NCBI GenBank assembly: GCA_937951895.1
Contig: CALFER010000007.1
Location: forward strand, 1 to 23,465
From: an uncultured bacterium
Lineage (GTDB): Bacteria > CSSED10-310 > CALFER01
DNA length: 23,465 nucleotides
Direction of reading: 5' to 3'
The position numbers and the translations under genes are program-made. Positions 1 through 7,340 of this stretch are shown piece after piece. The notes below the pieces were generated by a model. The model was not told the origin of the DNA. It did no database searches and worked only from the letters and a program-made list of their open reading frames with translations. The number at the start of each line of letters is the position of its first letter. Within the stretch, counting starts at the first letter, position 1.

Positions 1-122
1 GTCCTCACAACGTTCCGATACGTTACCAGTCTGCGATCCTGGTTCGGACCTCCCGGTGAAGAGGTCGGTCCTCACAACGTTCCGATACGTTACCAGTCTG
101 CGATCCTGGTTCGGACCTCCCG
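1..122. repeat. Structured direct repeat, two copies, 67-bp period
   Basis: Bases 1-55 recur exactly at 68-122, separated by a 12-bp spacer (56-67). The array may continue upstream of the window. Each copy contains nested inverted repeats: TCCGA/TCGGA (14-18 with 44-48) outside ACCAG/CTGGT (25-29 with 39-43), so a unit can fold into a bulged stem-loop. GACCTC (near 48-53) can also pair with GAGGTC at the copy junction. No ORF is supported here. It is too long and too few-copied to call CRISPR. Function unknown; it could be a duplicated intergenic palindromic element or part of a structured RNA. Confidence 0.85.
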
Positions 123-157
123 CTCAGCCCGAACGGTATGAGTCCTTGACAAAGCGG

Positions 158-222
158 TGCCGGCAGGCACGGAGGCCGTACTAGAGAACAGACCCGCTTT
201 CTTGCCGGCAGGCACGGAGGCC
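158..222. repeat. 20-bp direct repeat pair of a REP-like element
   Basis: TGCCGGCAGGCACGGAGGCC occurs at 158-177 and again at 203-222, 45 bp apart. The second copy is followed by TGCCG, which completes a hairpin; the first copy is followed by GTACTAGAG and lacks the closing arm. Both copies are followed within a few bases by CTAGA, which in the second copy covers the gapN stop codon. Elements of the form GGCAGGCACGGAGGCCTGCC are, from memory, common intergenic palindromes in environmental bacterial genomes. The left copy looks like a decayed duplicate. Confidence 0.8.
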
Positions 223-227
223 TGCCG
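206..227 (-). terminator. Hairpin directly after the gapN stop
   Basis: CGGCAGG (206-212) pairs with CCTGCCG (221-227) around an 8-base loop, giving a 7-bp GC-rich stem that begins at the base next to the gapN stop codon (228-230, minus strand). No T-run follows on the minus strand, so it is not a classic intrinsic terminator. It could stabilise the 3' end of the operon transcript or assist Rho-dependent termination. The hairpin is seen directly; the role is inferred. Confidence 0.45.
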
Positions 228-1844
228 CTAGAAGATAAAATCGGTTGAAAGGAAACGGCTCATACGGTTCCGTATGATGTCCGTCACGAGTCGCCGGTTC
301 ATCTCGGTGTCCTTCGCCGCCACCAGCGTCCGGATCGAAAAAACCCGCAACGCATCCGATACCGACAGGGTTCCTTCCGCGGAATCCTTCCGCCCGGTGA
401 ACGGAAAGACATCCGGACCGCGCTGGCACTGCGAATTGAGATTCACCCGGCAGACCTGATTGACCAGAGGATCGATCAATCGCACCATCGCCGCCGGATC
501 GAGACCGAACAGGCTGACCTGCTGCCCGTAATCCGAGGCCTCGATCGCCCGGATCGGTTCGTCGATCTCGTCAAACGGCACCACCGGAACCACCGGCCCG
601 AACTGCTCCTCATGAAACACCCGGCAATTCTCCTGGACAGGATACAGCACTGCGGGCCGGAACAACGACCGATCACTCTCACCGCCCCCCTCGTTGACCA
701 CCCGCGCACCATGCTCCCCCGCATCCCGGATCAACTCCCGAAGATAATCCGGTTTCGACTCCTCCGGTAGCGGTGTGATCGCGACACCCGGATCCCAGGG
801 CATGCCAAGCTTGAGCTCATTGACGGCTCGCGCCAGTCTCTGCGTGAATTCCTCGGCGATCGTCCGCTGCACGAACAACACCTTCAACGCCGTACACCGC
901 TGGCCGTTGAACGACAGACTGCCCAGCAGACATTCCCGGACCGTCAGATCCAGATCGGCGTCCGGCAGAATGATCGCGGGATTCTTGGCTTCCAGCCCGA
1001 GCACGCATCGGAGCCTGTGCGGCTTGGGATGCTCGCGCCGGATCAGATCCGCAACACGGCTCGTTCCGATGAACGCCAGCACATCGATCCGTCCGGTCCG
1101 CATCATCGGCCCGATGATCACACGCCCATCGCCAAAAACGATATTGACGACGCCGGACGGGAAGGCATCGCGGAACGCGTCGATCAGCGGAGTAAACAAC
1201 AAGACGCCGTACTTCGGCGGTTTGAGCACGACCGTGTTGCCCATGATGAGCGCCGGGATGAGCGTCGTGAAGGTCTCGTTGAGGGGATAATTGAACGGCC
1301 CCATGGACAGAACAACCCCGAGCGGCGCCCGGCGGATCTGACCGAAAATCCCGTCCCGGATGTCGAAACGGGCTCCCGCCCGATCGAGATCCTTCAGGGC
1401 GGCGATGGTGTCGCGGATGTAATCGATGGTCCGGTCGAATTCCTTGCAACTGTCGGCATAACTCTTCCCGATCTCCCACATCATCAACCGAACGACCTCG
1501 GCGCGCGTCCCGATCATGCGGAATACGAACTCCTCGACATGACGGATCCGCTCCTCAACGCCCATGGTCGGCCAGTCGCCCCGGCCATTCCGGAACGCCT
1601 GTGAGGCGGCATCGAGTGCATCGAGCGCGGTCCGGGGGTCGATGAGCGGATGCCGGCCCGGAATCGCCCGGGTGAACGCCGAGTCCGATGATCGCAGATA
1701 CACAGGGCTGTACACGTCCTGGGTTTCGCCGGCCCATTCCACCCGTTTGCCGCCGAGCAGACAGGCACGCGGTTCGACTGGCGCAGAAAGACGATGTTCG
1801 ACCGGAATGTCTCCCGGCACCGGAAACAGGGATATACTCGTCAT
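228..1844 (-). CDS. gapN: NADP-dependent non-phosphorylating glyceraldehyde-3-phosphate dehydrogenase (GapN-type aldehyde dehydrogenase)
   Basis: Predicted to oxidise glyceraldehyde-3-phosphate directly to 3-phosphoglycerate with reduction of NADP+, bypassing GAPDH and phosphoglycerate kinase and yielding NADPH but no ATP. The 538-residue protein is a full-length aldehyde dehydrogenase. The GPFNYPLNET block (182-191) and KPPKYG (208-213) are characteristic of the GapN branch. The general-base Glu lies in LGLEAKNP (E285) and the catalytic Cys in FNGQRCTALK (C317). The start at 1844 has GAGGAGA about 7 nt upstream. The gene follows nadE by 32 bp on the same strand and is the last gene of the series. 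Length is at the long end for the family, with extra residues at the C-terminus (about 505-538). Another ALDH substrate cannot be excluded, but the nucleotide-binding and active-site blocks favour GapN. Confidence 0.88.
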   Translation of the reverse strand: MTSISLFPVPGDIPVEHRLSAPVEPRACLLGGKRVEWAGETQDVYSPVYLRSSDSAFTRAIPGRHPLIDPRTALDALDAASQAFRNGRGDWPTMGVEERIRHVEEFVFRMIGTRAEVVRLMMWEIGKSYADSCKEFDRTIDYIRDTIAALKDLDRAGARFDIRDGIFGQIRRAPLGVVLSMGPFNYPLNETFTTLIPALIMGNTVVLKPPKYGVLLFTPLIDAFRDAFPSGVVNIVFGDGRVIIGPMMRTGRIDVLAFIGTSRVADLIRREHPKPHRLRCVLGLEAKNPAIILPDADLDLTVRECLLGSLSFNGQRCTALKVLFVQRTIAEEFTQRLARAVNELKLGMPWDPGVAITPLPEESKPDYLRELIRDAGEHGARVVNEGGGESDRSLFRPAVLYPVQENCRVFHEEQFGPVVPVVPFDEIDEPIRAIEASDYGQQVSLFGLDPAAMVRLIDPLVNQVCRVNLNSQCQRGPDVFPFTGRKDSAEGTLSVSDALRVFSIRTLVAAKDTEMNRRLVTDIIRNRMSRFLSTDFIF

Positions 1845-1876
1845 GATCTTCTCCTCGATCGACTCAATGCAGTCGC

Positions 1877-3517
1877 TCAGTATCGAGCCGCAATCGGCAT
1901 TCTGCGGCCCATGCCGAATGCCTTCGATGTCACTTTCAATCCGGGCGCGGCCTGCTTTCGCTTGTACTCGTTCCGATCCACTACACGGATCACCCAGCGA
2001 ACGGTCTCAGGATCGAATCCTCGTTGCACAATGGCCGAGCCGGGAAGCGATTCATCGAGATACAACCGGAGAATCTCATCGAGAGTTTCATACGGCGGCA
2101 AGGTGTCCTGATCGCACTGATCCGGACGCAATTCCGCCGACGGAGGCTTCTCGATGGTCGCCCGCGGAATGATCTCACGATCGCGGTTGATGTGCTCAGC
2201 CAACCGGTACACCATCGTTTTCGGGACATCCGATATGAGCGCCAACCCGCCGCTCATGTCGCCGTACAACGTGCAATACCCGACCGCAAGCTCACTCTTG
2301 TTGCCGGTCGACAGCACGAGATGCCCGAACTTGTTCGACATCGCCATCAGATAATTCCCGCGGATCCTCGCCTGGATGTTTTCTTCTGCAATATCCATTG
2401 CGCGACCCTCGAAAAAAGGCTGTAGTGTGCGGATATACGAATCATACACGTCCGTGATCGGGATGACGTCGAGTGGGATTCCGAGATTCCCGGCGAGTGC
2501 CTTCGCGTCGTCGATGCTGCCTGTTGAGGAAAACGGTCCGGGCATCGAAATGCCTCGGACACGATCCGCCCCGAGTGCCTTCACGGCAAGCGCGGCCACG
2601 AGCGCGGAATCGATCCCGCCCGACAACCCCAGCACAACGGACGAAAATCCGGTCTTCCGCATGTAATCCCGAAGTCCCAGCACAAGTGCCGACTCGACGC
2701 TCCCGATCGGACCCATCGGTTCATACTCCATTGAGCCTCGGGATGCATCGAGATCCACGGTGTGCAACGATTCCTCAAATCCGGGGCAGATATGGAGCGG
2801 GCGTCCGAGATCATCGACGCAGAGACTTCGACCATCGAAAACGAGTTCATCGTTGCCGCCGACCTGGTTGACGAATACAAACGGCAGTCGATGCTTTCTC
2901 GCATGGTTCTGCACAATGCGGAATCGAAGAGCGTCCTTTCCATAGTGAAAGGGGGACGCCGAGATATTGATCAGGATCGAAGCGCCCCCCGCCGCAAGTG
3001 TATCGATCGGATCGTACGAATAGATCCGGTGCAGCCAGAGTTCCGGGTCGTTCCAGGCATCCTCGCAGATCGAAATCCCCAGCCGCTGACCTTTAAACGG
3101 CATGATGTGATTGTCGAAAACCGGATCGAAGTACCGGCCTTCGTCGAAGACATCGTACGTCGGCAGCAGCGATTTGAACTGGCGGAAGACGGTCTTGCCC
3201 GCATGAACGAGCAGCGCGGCGTTGTAAAGACCTTTTCCCGTCGCGTTCCGATTCCGGATCGGCGCGCCGAACAGAATGCCGGTCTCGGGGTATGCCGCAC
3301 TGACCGATTCAATTTCACGAACCGCCGATTCGACGCCATCGAGAACATCGTTTCTGACCACGAGATCCCTCGGGGGATATCCGGTCAGATACAATTCCGG
3401 AAAAGCGACCAGATCCGGGCGGTGCGCCTGAGAAGCCCGGAACGCTTCGATCAGTTTTCGCAGGTTCCCGGAGACATCCCCCACGGTGGGATTCAGTTGA
3501 GCGATCGTGATCCGCAT
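1877..3517 (-). CDS. nadE: Glutamine-dependent NAD+ synthetase
   Basis: Makes NAD+ from nicotinic acid adenine dinucleotide, ATP and ammonia released from glutamine; cytosolic, last step of NAD biosynthesis. The 546-residue protein has an N-terminal nitrilase-type glutaminase with the triad E41 (FPELYLTGYPP), K115 (FKSLLPTYDVFDEGRYF) and C151 (ISICEDAW), then the ATP-pyrophosphatase synthetase domain with the P-loop SGGIDS at 299-304 and STGNKSE further on. The ATG at 3517 has GGAGG 8 nt upstream, and the protein beginning MRITIAQLNP matches the family start. An in-frame GTG 60 bp upstream (3577) would add 20 non-family residues and is rejected. All key residues are present. It sits upstream of gapN with a 32-bp gap. 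Confidence 0.95.
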   Translation of the reverse strand: MRITIAQLNPTVGDVSGNLRKLIEAFRASQAHRPDLVAFPELYLTGYPPRDLVVRNDVLDGVESAVREIESVSAAYPETGILFGAPIRNRNATGKGLYNAALLVHAGKTVFRQFKSLLPTYDVFDEGRYFDPVFDNHIMPFKGQRLGISICEDAWNDPELWLHRIYSYDPIDTLAAGGASILINISASPFHYGKDALRFRIVQNHARKHRLPFVFVNQVGGNDELVFDGRSLCVDDLGRPLHICPGFEESLHTVDLDASRGSMEYEPMGPIGSVESALVLGLRDYMRKTGFSSVVLGLSGGIDSALVAALAVKALGADRVRGISMPGPFSSTGSIDDAKALAGNLGIPLDVIPITDVYDSYIRTLQPFFEGRAMDIAEENIQARIRGNYLMAMSNKFGHLVLSTGNKSELAVGYCTLYGDMSGGLALISDVPKTMVYRLAEHINRDREIIPRATIEKPPSAELRPDQCDQDTLPPYETLDEILRLYLDESLPGSAIVQRGFDPETVRWVIRVVDRNEYKRKQAAPGLKVTSKAFGMGRRMPIAARY

Positions 3518-3548
3518 GGTGTTGTCCTCCAGATTCCGCCGACCGGAA

Positions 3549-3653
3549 TCATTCCGCGGACAGTCCGCAATCGGCACAAGGGAAACATCGAGATCCAGGT
3601 CTCCCTCGAAAATGATCTCTGTTTATCCGGGCAAATCGGATGGTGTCCGCCAT
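3549..3653 (-). CDS. Possible 34-residue Cys-rich small protein upstream of nadE
   Basis: Not a recognised gene. An ATG at 3651-3653 is preceded by TAAGGAG, in which the TAA is the stop codon of the SGNH hydrolase gene and GGAG is 8 nt from the ATG, a typical operon junction. The reading frame runs 34 codons to TGA at 3549-3551, ending 31 bp before the nadE start. The product is basic in its first two thirds and then carries CFPCADCG (C23-x2-C26-x2-C29), which could bind metal. It could equally be a non-functional leader ORF, a translational coupler for nadE, or the remnant of a frameshifted gene, since the nadE frame is also open over much of this stretch. Confidence 0.35.
   Translation of the reverse strand: MADTIRFARINRDHFRGRPGSRCFPCADCGLSAE
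3556..3568. promoter_or_regulatory. 13-bp perfect palindrome upstream of nadE
   Basis: GCGGAC-A-GTCCGC is a perfect 6+1+6 inverted repeat whose near edge lies 38 bp upstream of the nadE start codon and inside the tail of the possible small ORF. It has the symmetry of a dimeric repressor operator and could also form an mRNA hairpin. I do not recognise it as a known NAD-regulator site. Only the symmetry and position support a regulatory role. Confidence 0.25.
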
Positions 3654-3664
3654 GAAAGGTCTCC

Positions 3665-5029
3665 TTACAGCTCAGCCGCTGTGAGCGGGGCCGGGATGGT
3701 CGGGTCGTGACGCTGCCGCGCGGCGAAAATCTGTTCGATGAATCGGCCGATGACCTCGCCGATGACGGTATATCCCGCGTCATTGAGATGGCAGCAGTCA
3801 TCCACATAATACGGTGTTTCGATTCCCGCGAACACGCCGCTGAGATTGGCGTGACAGATGCCTTCGGCCAGCAACCGCCGCCCATGTTCGATCAGATGAG
3901 GGTATCCCTTTTCGACCCCTGGTCTGTAGAGGTGGTTGGCTTTGATCGCGACCCGGCGTTCCGCATCGCCGATCACTTTGCTGCCTTCGAGATACTGGTT
4001 CGGTTGGAGATAATGAAAAAAGCGGATTCCGTTGGCGTCGCACAGACGCGCCATCTGAATCGTGCAATCCGCCCAGAAACATGCGAGATCCGCATACATC
4101 GCCTCATCCGAACCGTATGGTACCGTTTGTCCGGTGAGATCGTAGGGCGCCTGATCCGGTTCGATCGGTCCGGTCATGTCATATCGAACGGTCCGCTCCG
4201 CAATCCGCTCCTCAAACCGCTGATCGATGAACTCCCACAGCACGTTCATGGAAGGACTCAGGGAGAGCGGTTTCGCGTTGAAACGCGTCGCCCAGTCCGC
4301 CCGTTGCCGCTTCATGACCGCGATTTCACCCGCAATCAGCAGCGATTCACGGTCGATGTTCCCGGTCAGCAAAGCCCAGTTCCGGGGATAGAACGGGTTG
4401 ATCCCTTTGGGAATGTTGTCCGTCGGAGGCAGTGCGACTTCATTGAATCCGTCGACACAGATCACGATATCGAACTGTGCTGAATTGGCCAGTACCCATG
4501 CGAGCGTCATGAGTTGCTGGGGTTGTTTATAACCTCCGAGCGCATAACAGAACGGCCGGATCTGCCTGCCGGAAAACTCGGGAATCGCCGCCAGACGCTG
4601 CTCGACGGCATGCCACCCCTTCACCGAAACGCCTTCGGCAAACGATCCGCCGAAGATGCCGACGATGACGGAACCGGGATCCCGGACGGGCAGATCCATG
4701 GAACTCTGCCAGAATCCGATCTGACTCACATGCGGCATTTTTTTAGGATTATGGACGAATCCGAGAAACGGGTGGAGGGCATCCGCGACAGGAGCCGTCT
4801 CTGTGCGTCCCGAATCCTCTTCATGAGTCGGCGCCGGTTCGCTGATATCCGGTTTTGATTCCAGCAGGGCCGCCGCGATGGACGTTCGTTCTTCCGAAAA
4901 TGTCCTCAGAGACATCGTCCTGCCGTGCAGACTCAGATAGGTCGCCCAGACCGCGCTCTCGATGATACCCATCATCAGCAGGATCAGGATCAGAACAAAG
5001 CAGCATTTCTTTGCGAGTCGAGTCATCAT
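3665..5029 (-). CDS. Membrane-anchored SGNH/GDSL-like hydrolase
   Basis: The 454-residue protein has one hydrophobic segment (about 9-30) after a short basic start, so it is probably anchored in the inner membrane with the rest outside, or exported. A low-complexity acidic linker follows (about 55-82). The catalytic fold shows SGNH blocks: GGSFAEG with nucleophile S129 (block I), YALGGYKQP with G165 (II), DGFNEVAL with N197 (III), and YVDDCCHLNDAGY with D411 and H414 (DxxH, V). SGNH hydrolases act on esters of lipids, sugars or cell-wall components; the substrate cannot be told here. ATG codons occur at 5029 and 5026, and neither has a strong ribosome binding site. It lies 43 bp after the PPDK-regulator gene. 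Confidence 0.72.
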   Translation of the reverse strand: MMTRLAKKCCFVLILILLMMGIIESAVWATYLSLHGRTMSLRTFSEERTSIAAALLESKPDISEPAPTHEEDSGRTETAPVADALHPFLGFVHNPKKMPHVSQIGFWQSSMDLPVRDPGSVIVGIFGGSFAEGVSVKGWHAVEQRLAAIPEFSGRQIRPFCYALGGYKQPQQLMTLAWVLANSAQFDIVICVDGFNEVALPPTDNIPKGINPFYPRNWALLTGNIDRESLLIAGEIAVMKRQRADWATRFNAKPLSLSPSMNVLWEFIDQRFEERIAERTVRYDMTGPIEPDQAPYDLTGQTVPYGSDEAMYADLACFWADCTIQMARLCDANGIRFFHYLQPNQYLEGSKVIGDAERRVAIKANHLYRPGVEKGYPHLIEHGRRLLAEGICHANLSGVFAGIETPYYVDDCCHLNDAGYTVIGEVIGRFIEQIFAARQRHDPTIPAPLTAAEL

Positions 5030-5072
5030 GATCCCGCATGTTACCCAAGCGGGGCAGGCGAATCAACGGGAG

Positions 5073-5918
5073 TTATCGATCCAGCAGGGTGAGGGGGTCT
5101 CCCTCCAGCGTGATCCCCGTGAATTCCCGCAGGATCGTGATGATTTCGAAGGCGATCTCCTCGATCGGTTTCCGTGTCACATCGACGACGGGACATCTCG
5201 CCTCGTCCCTGAAATACCGGCTTGCAAACAGAATCTCCTGGCGGACATATTCGAGTTCCGCGTAATCACCGGTCGCGCCCCCGAGATGGGAATGGCGGAC
5301 TTTCCGGAGGGACGCCAGATTGTACGGGTCGGTCGTCAAACCGATGACCCTACCCCTGGGCAACGTTCGAATGATCTCGGCGGGCGGCATATTCATGATG
5401 ATCGGGACATTGGCGACCATCCAGCCCTTGAACGCGAAATAGATGCTCAGTGGCGTCTTGAAGGTTCTCGATACGCCCATCAGAACGATTTCGGCCTTGT
5501 CGAGTTCATCGACGCGCTGTCCGTCGTCGTGCCGGAACGCAAACTCCATGGCCTCGATCCGCTGGAAATACGCCTTGTTCAGTTCCCTGAACAGTCCGGG
5601 TTGTTCGGTTGGTTTGTATGAAAACTGCGCCGAGAGTTGAGCGAGGAGCGGGCCCATCAGGTCGATTGCCTCGATCTGACAGAACTTTGCGCTCTCGCGG
5701 AGATACTCGCGGAGATCATGCGACACGAGCGTATGGATGATGAACGCACCCTCTGCGCTCGCTTCCTGCACATGTTCGAGAATTTCCTCGCGCGTCCGGA
5801 TCCCCGGTTTGACATCGATCGTCACCTCCGTTTCCGGAAACTGCGTGAGTGCGGCCCGGAGCGCCTCCCGGGCGGTTTTTCCCGTCCCATCCGACACGAC
5901 ATAGATATGATGGATCAT
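5073..5918 (-). CDS. Pyruvate,phosphate dikinase / PEP synthase regulatory protein (bifunctional kinase/pyrophosphorylase, DUF299)
   Basis: Controls PPDK or PEP synthase by ADP-dependent phosphorylation of an active-site-neighbouring Thr and Pi-dependent removal of that phosphate; cytosolic. The 281 residues match the usual family length of about 270-280. Visible signatures are VVSDGTGKTA (7-16), IEAMEFAFRHDDGQ (121-134), the P-loop-like GVSRTFKTPLSIY (148-160), NVPIIMNMPP, and IGLTTDPYNLASLR. The residue before the P-loop Lys is Phe; from memory it is usually Ser, Gly or another small residue. The start has AGGAGG 4 nt upstream and lies 12 bp after the DUF726 gene. Neither PPDK nor PEP synthase is encoded in this window, so the target is not decided by context. 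Confidence 0.92.
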   Translation of the reverse strand: MIHHIYVVSDGTGKTAREALRAALTQFPETEVTIDVKPGIRTREEILEHVQEASAEGAFIIHTLVSHDLREYLRESAKFCQIEAIDLMGPLLAQLSAQFSYKPTEQPGLFRELNKAYFQRIEAMEFAFRHDDGQRVDELDKAEIVLMGVSRTFKTPLSIYFAFKGWMVANVPIIMNMPPAEIIRTLPRGRVIGLTTDPYNLASLRKVRHSHLGGATGDYAELEYVRQEILFASRYFRDEARCPVVDVTRKPIEEIAFEIITILREFTGITLEGDPLTLLDR

Positions 5919-5930
5919 CGGCCCTCCTTG

Positions 5931-7340
5931 TTACCTCACCCAGAAATCAGCCGCTTTTCGTTTGAAATCACCATGCCGCAACACGAAGTCGCTCACGTCG
6001 TGATTGAGCAGATTGGCGCATGCCGATTCGATCGGGCGACAACCCGCCGAGGGACTGCCCAGAAAGAACTGACCGGCGGAGTAGAGCACCTGGAGCACGA
6101 GATCGCGGGAGGAATGATAATTGTGCAGGGTTCCGCCGATCGAGTCGCAGATCCTCCGATAGTCCTCGTCAGGCCCCGCACCCGCGGCCGCTCCGACCAG
6201 ATGCACGTCCCGGACGATGCGCGATGCGTTTTCACCGAGTGCTTTCAGGGCGTGGATGATGACGCGCGCGCCGAGCGAATGGCCGATGAGCGTAAACGGG
6301 CGCGGCGGATCGATCCGGGCCAGGACATCCGCCAGAATCACCCCGGTCTGCGCCGATTTGACCATCGCCACATGCCAACTGTTGGTCGCCAGACCCATGA
6401 TCGTGAACAGGGTGTGGAGGGGGTGGATGCGCGATCGCCCGGAACGGACCGCCGCCCGGCGGAGCGAGCGCACCAGAGCCGCTCGCACGACTTCGTTGCC
6501 TCCCGAGGCGACGGTAAGGCGTCCGAGATCCTTGAGGCGCTTGGATTCCCATTCCACAATATACCAGGCATTGTCGGGATAATGCCTCTCGAGCATGGGT
6601 CGCCAGACGTCCTCGGGCCGCCGCCGGTCCTGGGTCAGAAATCCGTTGATCACCATGATACCCGGGTCGATCCCGTCATGAAATCGCCGGATCGCGAACC
6701 CCTCCACATCGCCGAAATAGGCATTGGCGATCACCCCGCTCAGAATACCGCCGGTCGCCGCTCCCAGCGTCGTCATGACGGCGACATTGGCCGCCGCGGC
6801 GGTCTCACCGGCTTCCAGCATCGCCACCCCCATCCGGGTCAAACCCTGCGCAACAGCGGAACGGCCGGCGATCCGAGTGATCGTGGTCGAAACCACCGCA
6901 CCGATCGATGGCGCAGCCAGAAACGCGATCGGCGCGATCGCCACGGCCCCGCTGACCGACACCGCCGCGATCCGGCACAACCGCCGATAATTCAGAACTT
7001 CACTCTGATACAGGATGTCATACTCGCTCGGATCCGGTATCCGCCGCACCAGTCCGGCAAACGACGCGATTTCACCGGCATGCGCCGAACAGAAATCATC
7101 GTTCCGACGCTTGCCGACCCGCGCCATATCCGAACAGCCCGGGGCGATGCACACAGAGGTCAGATGCCCGCACAACGTGCATCGATACCGATCGCGATGC
7201 AACCGTCGACGCCGGACCCGCTCGAAATCCGACCACTCGAAACACCAGGAACAATACCCGGAACGGATATCGGGCGCGGCCGTACTGCAACCCGCCGCCT
7301 CCCCCTGTGTCCTACTCGAAGCCCCATTCGACCCTGTCAT
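5931..7340 (-). CDS. DUF726 (TMCO4-like) alpha/beta-hydrolase with N-terminal zinc-binding region
   Basis: The 469-residue protein combines three parts. Residues 30-87 hold paired cysteines C30-x2-C33, C54-x2-C57, C64, C69, and C84-x2-H87, suggesting one or two zinc sites. Residues about 123-152 and 186-206 are Gly/Ala-rich hydrophobic segments that may insert in the membrane. From about 228 on is the hydrolase: VINGFLT (strand before the oxyanion region), VEWESKRLKDLG (typical of DUF726), nucleophile elbow GHSLG with S355, a later HNYHSSRDLVLQVLY, and a C-terminal DVSDFVLRHGDF offering Asp and His partners. The family is best known from eukaryotic TMCO4-type proteins; the substrate is unknown. 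The start lies inside the end of the upstream M28 gene (29-bp overlap, different frame), implying translational coupling. The ribosome binding site is weak (GGGAC). Confidence 0.75.
   Translation of the reverse strand: MTGSNGASSRTQGEAAGCSTAAPDIRSGYCSWCFEWSDFERVRRRRLHRDRYRCTLCGHLTSVCIAPGCSDMARVGKRRNDDFCSAHAGEIASFAGLVRRIPDPSEYDILYQSEVLNYRRLCRIAAVSVSGAVAIAPIAFLAAPSIGAVVSTTITRIAGRSAVAQGLTRMGVAMLEAGETAAAANVAVMTTLGAATGGILSGVIANAYFGDVEGFAIRRFHDGIDPGIMVINGFLTQDRRRPEDVWRPMLERHYPDNAWYIVEWESKRLKDLGRLTVASGGNEVVRAALVRSLRRAAVRSGRSRIHPLHTLFTIMGLATNSWHVAMVKSAQTGVILADVLARIDPPRPFTLIGHSLGARVIIHALKALGENASRIVRDVHLVGAAAGAGPDEDYRRICDSIGGTLHNYHSSRDLVLQVLYSAGQFFLGSPSAGCRPIESACANLLNHDVSDFVLRHGDFKRKAADFWVR

Noticed and set aside
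36..60. GGTTCG resembling a tRNA T-loop
   Set aside because: The flanking bases do not form a T-stem and no cloverleaf can be drawn; the pairing found is the nested stem-loop described for the repeat.
1..122. CRISPR array
   Set aside because: Only two copies, a 55-bp repeat and a 12-bp spacer; no cas gene in the window.
146..184. TTGACA as a promoter -35 box
   Set aside because: No -10 hexamer at 16-19 bp; the nearest candidate (TACTAG at 179) is 27 bp away and no gene follows on the plus strand.
2762..3655. 297-codon plus-strand frame opposite nadE
   Set aside because: A GC-driven antisense frame; nadE on the other strand has all catalytic residues.
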